The translations under genes were made by a program, and so were the position numbers. A model generated the notes under the pieces. That model was not told the origin of the DNA and ran no database searches. It saw only the letters and a list, made by a program, of their open reading frames with translations. This document shows positions 24,501 through 39,500 of a stretch of 64,000 nt of DNA, piece by piece. The stretch lies in NCBI GenBank assembly GCA_951640165.1, contig OX621247.1:36616001-36680000 (forward strand). Direction: 5' to 3'. Position 1 is the first letter of the stretch. Every line of letters begins with the position of its first letter. Source of the DNA: Pseudoips prasinana (lineage: Eukaryota; Arthropoda; Insecta; Lepidoptera; Nolidae).

Positions 24501-27500
24501 TATCGCACAGAAAATGTTTTCAGAATGCTATTGTGACTATTGCGTGTTCTGTGAAGTATCGATGCGACTCTCTTGCGGATGATTGCGTGGAATCCATCTG
24601 TATAGGCCTCCGCAAACATTCCGGACGCACTGCAGCGCCTCGATAGTCCCAACAGCACTCTGAAACCATTATTATATTGAACTCGGAGGGCGTTATAAGC
24701 TCGGAGCGTATACCTTGTCCACAGGCCACAGGTGTAGAAGGATTGGCAATAGGCTTTGAATAGTGTTATTTTAGCCTCCTTGCTACACCGTGTAAATCTA
24801 CGGGCCAGCATATTGCTCCTCACTGCCAGCGCCTTCCGTTCCCTTTCAATATCATCATCATCTTTAAGGTCTGAAGTTATAATATGTCCTAGGTACTTAA
24901 AGGTGTTAACTCTCTTTAGGGGTGACCCTTTGAGTAATATTACTGGAACATCTGTAGGATCATATTTTAATCCAGCCTTAAAGATGAGGATCTCGCTCTT
25001 GATGCCGTTATATTGGAGATCATGTGAATCAGCATATTTTTTACAAGTCTCAATCAAGATCCTCAAAGCATTCGGGGTTGGGGCCAGAAGTACCTGATCG
25101 TCTGCGTAGCTTATATTGCTGACACATACTCCGTCGATGTAACATCCTACATGTAAGCTACTGAGGTCCCCAAATATATGCTATATATATAATTATGGTA
25201 TTTTATTTTTTTTATTTTATTTTATTGGGACATTAAACAGTTAACATTACAGTATAATATAATAAGTGTAAACAACTAACGTAGTAAACGTGTAACCCAC
25301 ACCAATGTCCGCAAAATAATAGGTAAAAAGAAAGTTAATCTTAATCTAAACTCGCGCGAGTTTACTAAGGCGTTAAAAGGAAATCTCGATTGTTATTTTA
25401 GATGATCAATGGCAAGTTTTTTGAATTTTGAAGTAGAAAGTGCAAAAATGTCTAAATGTACAAGGTGTGTGTTATATGTCTCTACGCGGCGACGTAGAGG
25501 CGCCCGCACTCCGGCGTTAGTTCGGCACCTTGTAGTGTAGAACAGCCGAGGAACACGCGCCTCTCGCCGCATCACAGATCTAGGTACAATGTAACACAAT
25601 TGATTTGTGATGTTAGAACAGTCAATTTTATTATTACATAAACCATACAGCATCAAACATGTAAGAAGTTTCCTTCTGGACTTAATGGAATACATTTTCC
25701 TATGAAACAAAAAAATGTTGATCCGAACAGTTCACAAATAACGGAGGAATCGCGTAACATAATAATATGCACCGTTAAACAAAAGTTTCACGTCAGTCCA
25801 CCACCATTGCCACCTGCTTATAAAATGTTCAAGATAACTTCAAGCTGATCGCCTCACGGGGACCTACTTCAACACGTACGGTAATCTGGAAGAGCACCGC
25901 TGGACCCACGGGAGCGCATCGGTGTCCTCCCGGTGAGATGTTGCAGCACCTCGCAAGAGGAATCTATTGTTCCTCTTGAACCTCTTGAGTCAACCACAAC
26001 ATGCTGCAGTTCTCACCGAAGCCGTTGCTTGGTGCCTTAAGACTCTACTCAAGACATCCATTGCCTCGTAAGCACATAAGGGCAGCGGTACCTATCTACA
26101 TATCCTGTCCGACATCTTCAGTCTCAGTACCCTTTTGTTACCTCTTACAACCTCTAAATAGTTAACTGAATCTAGGAGAATATTAAAAGTATAAATGCAC
26201 AAAATGAGCTCAATATGTATTTATGAACATCTTAATGATTCACTCCTATGTCCCGTGAGAGCTTGTCAGGTCCTGTTTGACAATGAAGTTAGTGCTAGAG
26301 GCGGAATCATTATGATGTGTGAACCGACCGCCTGAGTATCTCGACCATCTTCTTCCCTTCGAGTGTTATGTGTTGGAAGTAAACGTGCGTGATTTGTGTG
26401 TTGCAGTCTGGCGGTGCGCGGGTCGGAGGGCGGGCCTGGCAAGAAGCCGCGCGAGCCCGGCCCGCAGGAGCCCCTGCTCAACGACACAGATGCACCGTTA
26501 GTATTTAAATAAATATCCTGGGACATTTTTCACACACGGTCATCTGATCCCAAACTAAGCAGAGCTTGTACTATGGAAACCAGATAACTAATATACTACA
26601 TATACTATTTTTATTTTGTAAATACATACTTATATAGATAATTACACCAAGACTCAGGACAAACAGACATGTTCATGCACACAAATATTTGTCCCGGATG
26701 GGAATCGAACCCACGACCTGCGGCGTGAAAGGCAGCGTATCTACCAACGACCCCAACTGGCCCGTTGTATTGTTATATATTTACTTTTTCAATTGTTCTT
26801 GGCTTTTAGTTTAATAAAATTCTTCTGATCATCTTTCTCGTAAATAAAAAATAAATTATCCTTTTTTGTTTGATGTCCACAAATTGAGATACGAATAAAA
26901 TATTATTTTCATAAAAGAAAACAATAACTTGGCCGACTATATAAAGAGATTGTTTATAAAATGCAGTTGAAGTATTTGTCTAGCATCGACAGTACTTCAT
27001 AGTTTTATTCTAATTGTATCTAGTTAAAAACATTTTTATGTCGCTTTGATTTAATTCTCTTCGTAAGCGAGCAAGCGTGCCTGTACCTACATATATGTAG
27101 AATACTTAACGAGCAGTACACCGCGTGGCTGTTGCAGCCAAACATCGTCTCAAATCAGACGAACCAACGCGGCAACGGCTGGACTAGTACATTTTGCCTA
27201 ATTCCGTAGCACTATGTCCCCCGGCATGTCCCCCGCCTCCCTACTGTGCTGCTGCTGATCCCGCATCTGACATATGTATGTGCTATTTGCATATTACAAT
27301 AAACACATTCAGTGCTATCTTCTTCTTAGCGTGTCTAGTAGTGCTATATATGTATAGACGCGATTCTCTACGAGCTTTCTTTAAAGAGATAAATATGCTT
27401 ACTGTTACTTGTGAATATATATCAGAATATAATATAATATCATTATTATATAATATTATATATTATCATATTTTTCGGCTTCCCACGCTGTCTGGAAAAT

Positions 27501-30500
27501 AAGACAATTGCCAGATGAACAAATAGCTAGATTCGTGTATTTCGCGTTCTTTCATAGCATTATGTCGTATGGCATTCTGCTGTGGGGTTCGGCAGCTGAC
27601 ATAGGTACTATTTTTGTATTGCAGAAAAGTCAGTTAGAGCCATTTATGGTTTAGGCAGTCGCGACTCTTTGCGAACTTTGTTTAAAGAAATAAATGTACT
27701 TACTGTGCCATCGGAATATAACTATATATCAGAATACAATGTTTGTTAGAATTGCTATAATAGATAGAATAGTTGCATAAAATACTGAGAATAAAAACAA
27801 ACTAGCTATGCCAGGGATTAGAGTAAGCAAAACAAATAAATCATTTTTAGGAAATTGCATTAAATTTTTATAACAAGCTTCCTACTCAAATTACTGATCT
27901 GCCTGACACGAGTTTAAAAACACATATTAAACGTGTACTTATGGCTAGGGGTTATTACACCACTAAAGAGTACATCGATGACAAAGACGTCTGGCTCTCA
28001 CTAACTACCTGCACATTGCTCGCTGGAGATCTTGTAGCCATATAAACATGACTGATCTGCTGAGTTACGTGAACTATCTGTAATATGATTGCTGTCATAT
28101 ACTTAATTTAAAATTATTGACTCTGTCTCAAAATGAATAATGTTATTGTTTCGAAGTTTTTCTTTTGTATAGGTACCTAAATATAATCTAAAATAATAAG
28201 CATTCAGACAACCGATCGAGCATATATTGTGTTTGTCTACTAAATAATCACTCTAATTGGACCAAATCCCGTGTTCATGCCCGCATTAGTATGTTTCGCC
28301 GGACCGTTTCAACTTGGTCGTGTTGAAACAGGTAGTGATGAACCCACTGAGTTTGTTGCTGAGCTTGTTGCTTGTTGCTGAGCTGGGTCTTCTCAGTTGG
28401 GGCGCATTGGATCCGGTGGCAGCATTAAAACGCGACCGTCGTTATTAACACAAGGTCCACCATAATAATAATACCTTAATATAGACAGCACCATTGACAA
28501 TATGTAGTAAAAATATAGCTAAAACTATAAATTTAAATAATTAAACTTAAACATAATCTCTTTGACAATAACTTAATACAAGCTATTATTAAATACATTT
28601 TATAAATGTTTTCATACAATCACTACAATGTTTACCTAAATATCTATGTAACTAGAAATAATAATGTATACAACTATATCACTACTAACATGTTCTGACT
28701 ATTAACAAGCGCATTTTAAGTCTACGTGAATAAAAACCTTTTTTATTTTATTTTATTTATATAATAATAATAAATATTTATTCAAAAAAATATGTGTAAA
28801 AAATTATATATATTTATACTATAAATAATTAATACTAAGCCAAGCTATAGACGGTTGGTGCCTGTACTAGGTGAAACCTCTACCACAGGCGTTCTCACGG
28901 CATTAAAGGTATAATTATCAGTTTTTAAAAGATTTAAACAATATTTCTTTAAATATAAATGTATTTAAAGAAATATTGTTTAAATCTATACCTAAGATTG
29001 AATTATTTAAAATTAACTTATTTTGGAATACTAAATAACTCCTCAGTCTCATCATATGTCAACTTTTGTAAAAATTTACTGACTTTATTATATAACCTTA
29101 ATTATATACTCTTGCAGGTCAAACCACAGTGGTGGTTCCTGTATTCTGCTACAAAATTCTTATGATTACGAAAATATAACTCGTTTAGTTAAACTATCAA
29201 TCGATGGTATCATTGAATGTTCTGCTATAAAATTAATTCACCATAAAATATTTGTTTTATGTATTTATAGACCTCCTCGAACAAACATAGAAGCCATCAA
29301 TATTTTCCTGATTAAACTCGAGGAAATCCTACAAACTCTTAGCAAGGGAAACAACTATAAATTGGTGATATGTGGCGATTTTAACATTGACATTTTAAAA
29401 AGTAATAAAACAGTAACTAGATTTAAATACATTTTGTCGCAGTATAATACAAAACTACAATTTAATCAACCCACTAGATTACGCAGTAATACTTGCCTAG
29501 ATAATATCATACACAACATTCGTGGTTCTAAGGGAGAAATACTAGAGCTAGCTTTGTCGGACCACACAGCTCAGGTACTCAAGATTCCAATAAAAAAAAA
29601 CCTGTAAACTTAAGTACTGGTATACTTATAAGCGTGACTTATGCCATGAAAATGTACAAAAATTTTGCGAACATATTAATAATTTACGGTTTGGTGATGT
29701 ATACGAATCAAATGACCCAAATGTTGCTTTCAATCTATTTCACGACATCTTCACACTCTTGTATAACCTGTGCTTCCCAAAGATTAAAAAGAAAATTTCC
29801 ACAATGAAAAAACCTAAATGGATCTCTAAAGGCATTAAATTATGTAGTACTAAAAATCGAAACTTACTATGGAAATATCGTCTATCTCCAACCACAACAA
29901 ATAAAACGGCCTTTGAAAGTTATACAAGACGGTACAAAAAAGTTATAACGCTTACACAAAAGACTCAAAATGATCACTTCATACATAGATGTAACAATAA
30001 ATCACAAGCTACTTGGAAAGTGATTAATAATTATAACACAAATCTACCAAAAGAAAATATCTCAAGTATTTTGATCAATAATGTAGAAATAACAGACCCG
30101 AGAAGTATAGCAAATGCTTTTAATGATTACTTTATTGACTTTGGGAATAGTACTGAAACTAATACTACTAAGCCAGCAATAATAAATCGACCTAACTCAT
30201 TGTTTTTATCACCTACTTTACCAGCAGATATTACAAAAATAATTAACGCGCTCAAAAACACAAACAGTGTAGGTTATGACGATGTCTGCACCAATGTAAT
30301 AAAGAGTGTGGCGAATGCGGTAGCACCAGCCCTCTGCCATATTATAAATCTATGCTTCGAGCAAGGTATATTCCCAGATAGACTGAAGCATTCAATTATT
30401 CTTCCATTACACAAGAAAGAAGATAAGAAACACATTAGTAATTATCGTCCGATTGCACTTATACCCATTTTCTCTAAAGTTGTTGAAAATGTAATTTATG

Positions 30501-33500
30501 ATAAATTAAATAACTATTTTGAAACAATGAGTATCTTTTCAAATCAACAATATGGCTTTAGGAAGAATAAGTCTATAAATATGGCAATGCACGAATTCCT
30601 AAAAAGAGTATACGCAGGCGTAAACAACCGAAAAAGAACTATTGCTCTGTTCATGGACATGTCCAAAGCATTCGACAACGTCCACCATAAGACCCTTCTT
30701 AATAAACTCGAATGGTACGGTGTTAGAGGAAATGTTAATAAACTAATTGAGTCATATCTAACCAACCGAAAACAAATCACTCAGATACGTAGAATAAATC
30801 CCGACACTAATATTGAGACTCACTATAAGTCAAGAGTGCGGTCTGTTTGTCACGGTGTTCCCCAAGGCACAGTCTTAGGCCCATTCTTGTTTATAGTATA
30901 CATAAATGACCTTCCCAATGTTACCAACCACTTTGTAAATATGTATGCCGATGATAGCTCTATTCTACTCACTTATGACCCTTTTGACAATAATATAGAA
31001 CATGACATTAACAGTACATTGGTTTCATTAGTTAACTGGCTGACATCAAATAAATTGACAATTAACCTAACAAAAACACATTTAATTAACTTTAAGCAAC
31101 GAAATAATGACCCTTTAGATATTGACATAAACTATTTAGGCCAATCAATTAAAGAAACTCAATCCACAAAATTCTTAGGATTGACATTAGACAATAGACT
31201 GATTTGGAAGATGCACCTTAGTAACGTAGTACAGAGGTTAAACCAATTCTCTTATGCTCTCTATAAATTAAAAAAAGTTGCAAGTGTTACAACACTTTTA
31301 ACGGCCTATCATGGGTGTGTCGCGTCAATTCTCAGATATGGCGTTATGTTTTGGGGGAACACCACTGGTAAGCAAGACGTATTTGTAGCCCAAAAAAGGT
31401 GTTTACGATCAATGTTTGGGCTAATGCAAGATGAGTCATGTAAACCACTCTTCCAGAAACATAATATTCTTACATTAACCTCCATATATATTAGTGAGAT
31501 AGCAAATTTTGTCAAACATAATCCTGCCTCATTTGATTTTAATCCCGCTGGTAGTCGCCGTGAAGGTACGTTACGGAAAAATATAACCTGTAAGACACGC
31601 CTTATGAGAATAAGTGTGTATTGCATGGCACCTATTATTTATAATAAAATTCCGCTAACCATAAGAACCATAAACAACAAAAATCTGTTTAAAAATACAC
31701 TCAATGGTTTTCTGGCAAGAAAAGCGTACTATGACATAAATGAATTTTTAAATGATAAATTATATTAAAACAGGTTGACATTCTTTGAATATAATTATGT
31801 ATTTTTTTATCTTCAATTTAATTTTAATTCTTATTGACATTTTTTTTTTCTTTTAATTTCAAGTGTAACTGTTATTGGCAGGTTTCGCTGTATTCGGATA
31901 ATGTTGACATATTGTTTTAATATTCTTATTTTAATGTTAAATTATAATTTAGAAATGTTATATTATTATTTAGTATATTATGTTATTATTAAATTACTGA
32001 TTTTCATACGCCATAGGTAAAACATGGCGTACATCACAATTACTGTACAACTGTAAACCTAACCCATGTTTATGAAAAATAAATGAATATGAAAATGAAT
32101 ATGAATATGAATATATAAATTGTAAAAGTATACAATTTATGTAATTAAGGTTCTACATAGATAATGACTTATTTATTTTATTGTAAAGATATGGCCAGAG
32201 AAAAGGATCAAACCTGTTTGTATAAATAAGCTGATGCACTAGTGCAGATAATATCTTTCCGTCTCTTGGTGTTAGAAAGGTTAGCATTATAAGTGAGCAT
32301 TGTGTGTCGTTTTAAAATTGCATGTTTAATAAAGAGTTGGCGGTCAGTGAACTTGTCCCCTGCTGGACTAATTCAAAGGAATAATTAATAAAATCAGCGT
32401 AGGTACACGAGTTTAACTCCAAGAAGTCTAGTCTATAGCGTATCAATAAATATATCTGGCCGTTAATATTATATATTTACCAATATGCATACCAAATGCA
32501 GCTCCAAGGCATGTACTCTACATCACGTTTCGTCACAAAGGCAATTTGTTTAAATCACTATTTTTTATCCGCCCAGCGTAACCATTAACACATTTATATT
32601 AATATTTAATTACAAAGTAAAGGAAAAGCAAGCTTGCTCTTATCAAATCATTGGGATCTGAAGAGATTGGACTCAAAGTGCCCGATTTATGGCCTCAATC
32701 TTACAGGCCACCGTTGTGAGTTCTTCAAAGGTCAAATAGACTCACCAATTACGCGACGCCAGCGGTCGCTTCAAAAATCCCACCCTAATGGGGTCAGGCG
32801 GCGGTACTAAAATGCTAGGGTATTTTACGCTTGGCTAATATATTTGCAATATCGTATCGATTGTTTTTACAAAAACTCAGGAACTTCCTTCAAATATTGT
32901 GTGTGCCATTATAATTTGTTCCACACTCAGACCTTATCAAAACATGTACTCCCAGAGACGGACCTGTCCAAATTAGCAATAAAGGCCTCTGTTGAAGGGG
33001 CAGGCATGGGTTCCAAATGAACTGTCTTAGTGGCCAAACAAAAAGACACAAAGATAGGCGTTGACAGTATTACTTTGCCGAAGGCTCGACGTCTTCACCA
33101 AGAAGTGACCAGCAAAATCGGTGCCTACAGTAGAATACGACCTAGATTCCAGAATCCGATGGCAAATTACCCGTAAGCCATTGCATTGTACGTGCCTTGA
33201 GTCTATAAAAAGGCATACAACGAAACACTACGCTGCGAATAATTCTACGCGCTGACAAATTAAAAAGTCCCGCTGCAAACCAAACTACCTCCATCTGCCG
33301 CCCAAAATGTGCCTCATTCACATTTTCAGTGAATGTGGTTTGCTGGAAGACAATTAATTAATGAGTTTAGCTCACCTTTCTGCTTGACTTTTGCAACTAT
33401 ACTATAATATAGAATAAAAATGAGAACCGTCTCGACCTTTTAAATATACGCGCTATTAGATCCCGGGGGACTACCGCCTATTCAATGTTGAAATTTGATT

Positions 33501-36500
33501 CCGGACCATTTATGACGTCTCATAGAAGCCGATTGAACGAATAATATATAAGTATTTATAAACCTTCATCTAGTTGAACGCCGATCACGATAACCGGCGA
33601 ATTGGCCTATATGTTAGGTGGCTTGAGATGTCCTGACGACATCGCGAGAATTTCAACAGGTTTAGTGATTTCCACAAGTTATATATCATAAGATATCATA
33701 ACGTCTTGAGTGTAACCGCACCGCAGTATTTAACTTCCTCGTGCTGATTACAAATGTTATTTGAATTGATGAATTTTCTGATGATTTGATTTGAAGTAAC
33801 TTTCAAGTTGAACACACTTTTTTGTAACCAACAAAATTGCTTCTATGACTAAAATAACACAGGTTTAGTGGTTAGGGACCCTTACTACTAAGCAAGAGGT
33901 CGTGGGTTCGGTCGTGTGTGTGTGTGTGTGTGTGCGTTTTATTTTTATTATTATTTTTTATACTATTATTTGATACAATTTGTTAGCTATCGACCAAATT
34001 ATATTGCAATGGGTTACGTAGTATATTTACAGCGAATCAGAGCAGAAGCAGAGTGATTTTATTTTAATTTTCTTTAATATTTTTTGTTTCTTCCTTTAAA
34101 AGCAGCATATTTCTTTTATTTTGTTTTATGTATAATTTTTGTATCGTCTCTGTATAGCACATTTATGACTCACTGTGGCAGGTAGCTGAAAAGGCTTTCT
34201 TTTCGTCTTTCTAATTTATTCGGTGGCTGGGTGTAATTTGTATGTGTATGTGTGTGTGTTTTTAGAAATATATTATAAGTAGTCTGGTTCCCATAGTACA
34301 AGCTCAGCCTAGCCAAGCCAAGTTAAATGTACGTTTTCGTGGGCTGAAAGACAAACAGGCAGAGGTCGGCGTGCAGGTGGTAAATAAGTAATTCACATAT
34401 TACAAAGGTTGGCGAAGCGGATAACCCAGTTTGTCTGGCCGTTGAATATAAAACAAATGTACTTACATATACATATATGATAATTCATATACTTTTTAAC
34501 CGACTTCATAATTTCTACGGTTTACATTATGATATGTTTTACAAAGTAGAAACAAAGATATTTGGTTGGATTAACTCCACTGAGAATCAACTCAACCCTA
34601 ACTGGACTCCACGCGCCATTGATGATATCTAGTTATTCATTAGCTCTTAATATTTAATCTATGCTATTTAATGCTTGTGTTGTACTTCAGGCCCACGCTG
34701 GAGGAGATCCAGAGCTGGGGGCAGTCTTTCGACCGGCTCATGCGAAGTGCTGGTGAGTACATCTATCATAGTTGCCGCTGATGGTCGTTGATTTTAGTAT
34801 CGGTGTGCTAAAAACCGGCAACTATCAACACGAATACGAAACACAAAACCGACAGTGAGAAAATTATAGTCTAGCTGTTAACTTCAATATTGTTTAACTA
34901 AACGTCCAGACAGCAGTATTGTAGGTAGCGCTACTATACCTACTCCTGCCAAGACTTAATTGTTGTTGACTAAATTGTTGGAAGTGAAGATAATTTGTAC
35001 AAAGAATTGGGCTTCCTATATTTACAACCTGGATACTGAAAAGGTAATTTAAGACATGACAATATTTTAGAGAAAATAAATACAATTCACTTATTTCCTT
35101 TTTGGTAATGAATAATATCTTAAAAGACTTACAGTATGAGTTTTGGAAAAAGAGAAATTAAATTATGTCTATTTTTACCGAAAAGAAACACATAAGGCAT
35201 CATATAAGTAAACCTACAAAAACAGAGCAAAGTTCCGTCTCAAGTCTGAGATTAATTGAATGCGTCACTTGCCGGAACGACGATGGTAATAGTTGAATGT
35301 TACGCACCCTCTGAGTAGCCATGACCTAGCGGCCGGCAGCATCTCGCTCCACTCACGTTTTGGCTTGCCGGTCGAGTCCCCCGCGGCGCCAGCCTGCTGG
35401 TCCGCGCCACCTGACCGATCACGTGGATTGTAGGAGATTCAGTACATTCTCCGCGCCTTTGAGTGAGCTCGCTGGTATCTGTGTAGTTCCGTCGACTGTT
35501 TTCCCGTCTAGCCAATTTTTGTCTCCATCCGGATGAACGGGAACTAGGCGTATTTAACGTAGAATGTATGCCTATTATAATTGCTTCCCTATTGCTTCTA
35601 TTTGCTTTCTATTCGCAAACAATGGCTCCCATCGTATTCAAGAATAATAAAAACATTTTAAGAGTGACCGTTCATTCGGATGTCAGGACGGCCGGTCACT
35701 GAGTCGTAGTGTCCTTATTAAATAGAATTATTGAAATTCCCGGTGGCCATTAATTACTTCCCGTTTGCCACCGCGCACCGGTACTACACCACAGATTGAG
35801 CGCCTAATCAAGCGTAACTGCAATGTTAAATAAGAGTTTTGCCTTTACTAATAATATTGTTATTTACCATTTGTTTTCGATATCTTTATTGCCGTGATCG
35901 TGACAGTATTATTGTTTTAAAACACTGAGAGAAGCAAACGGTAAGTAATTAATGGCCACCGTGAATTTCAATAATTCTATTGAACAAGGACACTACGACT
36001 CGGTAACCGGCCGACATGACATCAGAGTGAACGGTGAGTAACCGTTCACTCTGATGTCATGTCGGCCGGTTACAATGTTTTTTTTCTTCTAGAATACGAT
36101 AGATGGAATTATTCGAGAATAGGCAGCAAACAATTGGGAAACAGTTGTTAGGCATAAATTCAACTCTAAATACACCTAGTGACCGTTCATTCTGATGGAG
36201 ACCATTTTTTCTGCGTGTGCAAGTGTTGTGTATATGCTAATTCATAGTGTATAGTGAGCAAGACATGTGTGTGCCGTCACCACACAGTAAAATATAAAAT
36301 TTACTTAGTATTATTGTATATAATAAATAATGTAGGACTAACTTCTTAACGGCTATCTTCCTCCTGTGCTCCTGTGCTGATGAGGCGTGTACTCTGATTG
36401 TGTTAGTTAATACACAACACTTGAATTGAATGTACTATAAGACGGCTTGTCTCGGCGGGACAGAACTTGGCGCACGGCACCTACACCCGCGCCCTTCTCT

Positions 36501-39500
36501 CCGGCACGGAGAACGGAACAGAAGGATGCTAGCGGCCTGATAAAGAGGAGGCGTTATTAGGTTGATATGAGGACCTGCCTACAAGGATTTCAGATTTAGA
36601 CAATCTCTTGGTCTACTACTATGAGGCTTTGAAGCTTTGGGCTTAGCCAGTTAAAAGGTGATATTAAGCCACCTACCAGTTGAATGAGCAAGCTGCCAAC
36701 GCTTGTTTTGTCTTTTCTCGGTTTGAGGGGACCATAAACAGGAGGCTCGAGTTTAAAAAATTGTTTAAGAGTCTAATGAAATATTTTTTGTCGGTGCTTG
36801 ACGGTGAGGCAAGGGGCTGGTTCAGTACTTGCCCATTAATTTAACCCGCTAAGCAGTCACCGTAGCAAGGAGCTAAAGAAGTTTTACTTCAGTAGTGTGG
36901 TCTATAGCACACTCGTTTTTTATTGGTAGCAGCCTCTTAACGCACTGCCCGAATATCAACTTCCTGATGAGAAACCCATCGGCTCTTATAGTCACTCAAA
37001 GCTTTTTGAAATATTGAAGCTTGGAATATTTTCATTTTCTTGGGCGGCGTTGTTGCGTTTGGAATCGAACAATTCAATATTTATCAATATGGGCAAGTGC
37101 TGTATCAAGCACTTTGCCTCATCGTCAAGCACCGAAAACTAATTGCTAGTTTTTGTGCGGAACCCAAATCCACGCGGGAGTTACCGCCGGCGTGCCCGTA
37201 CTCCACGCCAAGATCTCTCTTGCGCGCTGCGTGACATCATACCACGCTGTGCAACTTACACAGACCGTATCGAGAATATCCAGAAAAGATTTATCAGGTT
37301 CCTCTGTGATCGTCAAAAATTATTAACCATTCAAACGACTATATCAGTCAATGCAAGATAAACCATCTACTGCCACTGAAATAACGTCGTGATATTTTTA
37401 CTTATCTTATCTTTGACTATACTTGCGTACAGCACTTCGACCCTTCAGGATGTTTTGTACTATCCCCCCTGGTTTTTATTCTATCCCTAGAGCCCTGAAT
37501 GAAGTCTTTACATAATGCAGTACGCTTCTTAGGGGTAGATCCTTGTAGTCTCCTGGCTCTCTGGCTCTGGATTCTGCCATTTTGTGTCTTGCCAATGCAT
37601 CGCATTTGCATATTATATGCAGCATTGTTTCATTTTCTTCCCTACAGGTCCTGCAGATCGGGCTATTCGACAGTCCTAATTTGTGTAGGTGATAATTGGT
37701 GCCATAGTGGCCCGTGAATACTGCTACTATCAGTCGTAGCTGGTTTCTGCTGTACTTCCAAAGTTTTTTGGACCAGCTTTTGTCTACTCCTTTTATGAGT
37801 TGCTTTGAGTGTTTTAATTCCTTGATTTTGCTCCACATTTGATTGTGTTTAGCTGTGGATTCATTTTTAAGGATTGCTCCTATTACATTTTGAGGAATCC
37901 CTACACACGGTTCTGGTCCACAGAACTGACTTTCAGATCCCTTCCTAGCCAGTGCATCTGCTTTTTCGTTGCCTTCTATTCCTGTATGGCCTGGTACTCA
38001 TACGAGTTTGACTTTGTTTTTAGTACCAAGTTTGTTCAGAGCCGTGATACAGTTCTGGATTAATTTTGATTCAATTTTTTGTGACATCAGGGCTTTTAAT
38101 GTAGCCTGGCTGTCACTGAGTATGTAGATGGTCTGACCTTCCGTCGCCCTATCTATGATCGTCTGGGCGCATGTAATTAGGGCTACCGCGTATGAATTTG
38201 CCGCTAGAGGCGCTAGCATCGCGGCAGGTCTACGAAACGTCAAAATACACTGTTTTTGTTCGGGTTACGCTGTTTATTGATAAAAACTGCGATTATAACT
38301 AAAAATTTTGGTTTAAAACTAAATAAATTACAAAATGAGTAACAGCTCGATGACTGTAATAAATATGTGAAAAAATATTTATTTATTTATTTTATTTATT
38401 TGTTCGGGAATACAAACGGTTACACACTTTTCTTAATAACTAAGTTATAGTTTATAGGATTTGTTAATGAGTAACCCACATCGTTATCCACATCTTAAGT
38501 AAAATAGTCTTAACATGGAACTACTTAACTAAGCACGAGTGAAGCTAGTGCTTAGTTAAGTAGTTCCATGTTAAGTGTTTCATAAATAGCATGCCGCAGT
38601 GCTGTGCGGGGACTGCACAACACCGCGGCATGCTATTTATGAAACACTTTAACAGGATTTTAAATATTTATCGTAAAAACATTCGTCGCGTCCACAATAA
38701 CAATGATTTTGATCAGCTATAGTGGACCTTCCGCGACAGTGGCGCCGACTGGTGAGCACAAAAACGGTAGCCCTCATTATCGCGTATGTCTCTGCCTGAA
38801 ACATTGTCGCGAAATTACCCATGCTTTCGCTGATACTGCAGGTGATCTAATGAATCTAGGAGTGCCTTCGGGGTGTTTTCCTTGCCTCTTCTTGTACTTC
38901 AAGGTGTAGTGGTATTAGGTCTAGAATTACTTCCAAGGCCGCTGTTGGTGTAGTGCTAAACGCCCCTGTCATTGCTAAGCAGGCAGTGCATTGTATTTTG
39001 TTTAGCACTTGTTTACAAGTTTCTAGTTTTGTTCTTGGCCACTAGACGATACTACCGTACATCAGTACCGGTTTTACCATCATTTTGTATATCCAGTGAA
39101 CAACTTTGGGTTTCAGTCCCCATGTTTTGCCATATTCTGCTCGGCACATGCCGAATATTCTCATGGCTTTGTTTTTTATGTTTTCTACATGCTCTTTCTA
39201 TGTGAGTGATTTGTCGAGTGTTATACCCAGGTATTTCACTTCTTTTGACAAATCAATTTTTGTGTTGTAAAGTTTTTAAGTTCCTATACCCGATAGGTCC
39301 TTCGTTTTTGTGAATGGTACTATAACGGCTTTCTGTGGGTTTATAGAAAGGTTATTTGATTTGCACCAGTCTTCTGTCTCTTTTAAAGCTTGTTTCATAA
39401 TATCTGATACTATGTGAGGGAATTTCCCACTTATTAGTATCACAATATCGTCTGCATAGCCGACGGTGGCATACCGTGGCCCTGTGTTTAGGTTTATCAA

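Larger units (their letters stand above)
28987..32116 (+). mobile_element. Nearly intact CR1/L2/jockey-group LINE, 5'-truncated
   Basis: It has part of the endonuclease (29,122-29,607), a full reverse transcriptase frame (open from about 29,595 to 31,768), a 3' UTR, and a tail of gaatat/gaaaat repeats at 32,077-32,116. A short tandem-repeat tail rather than poly(A) is usual for the CR1/L2/Daphne group. The only lesion between the two domains is a 1-base frame change in an A9 run near 29,590. Confidence 0.85.

Noticed and set aside
27194..27502. 102-aa ORF as an RGS exon or new gene
   Set aside because: No splice phase fit with the RGS exons; the 3' half is derived from a LINE fragment.
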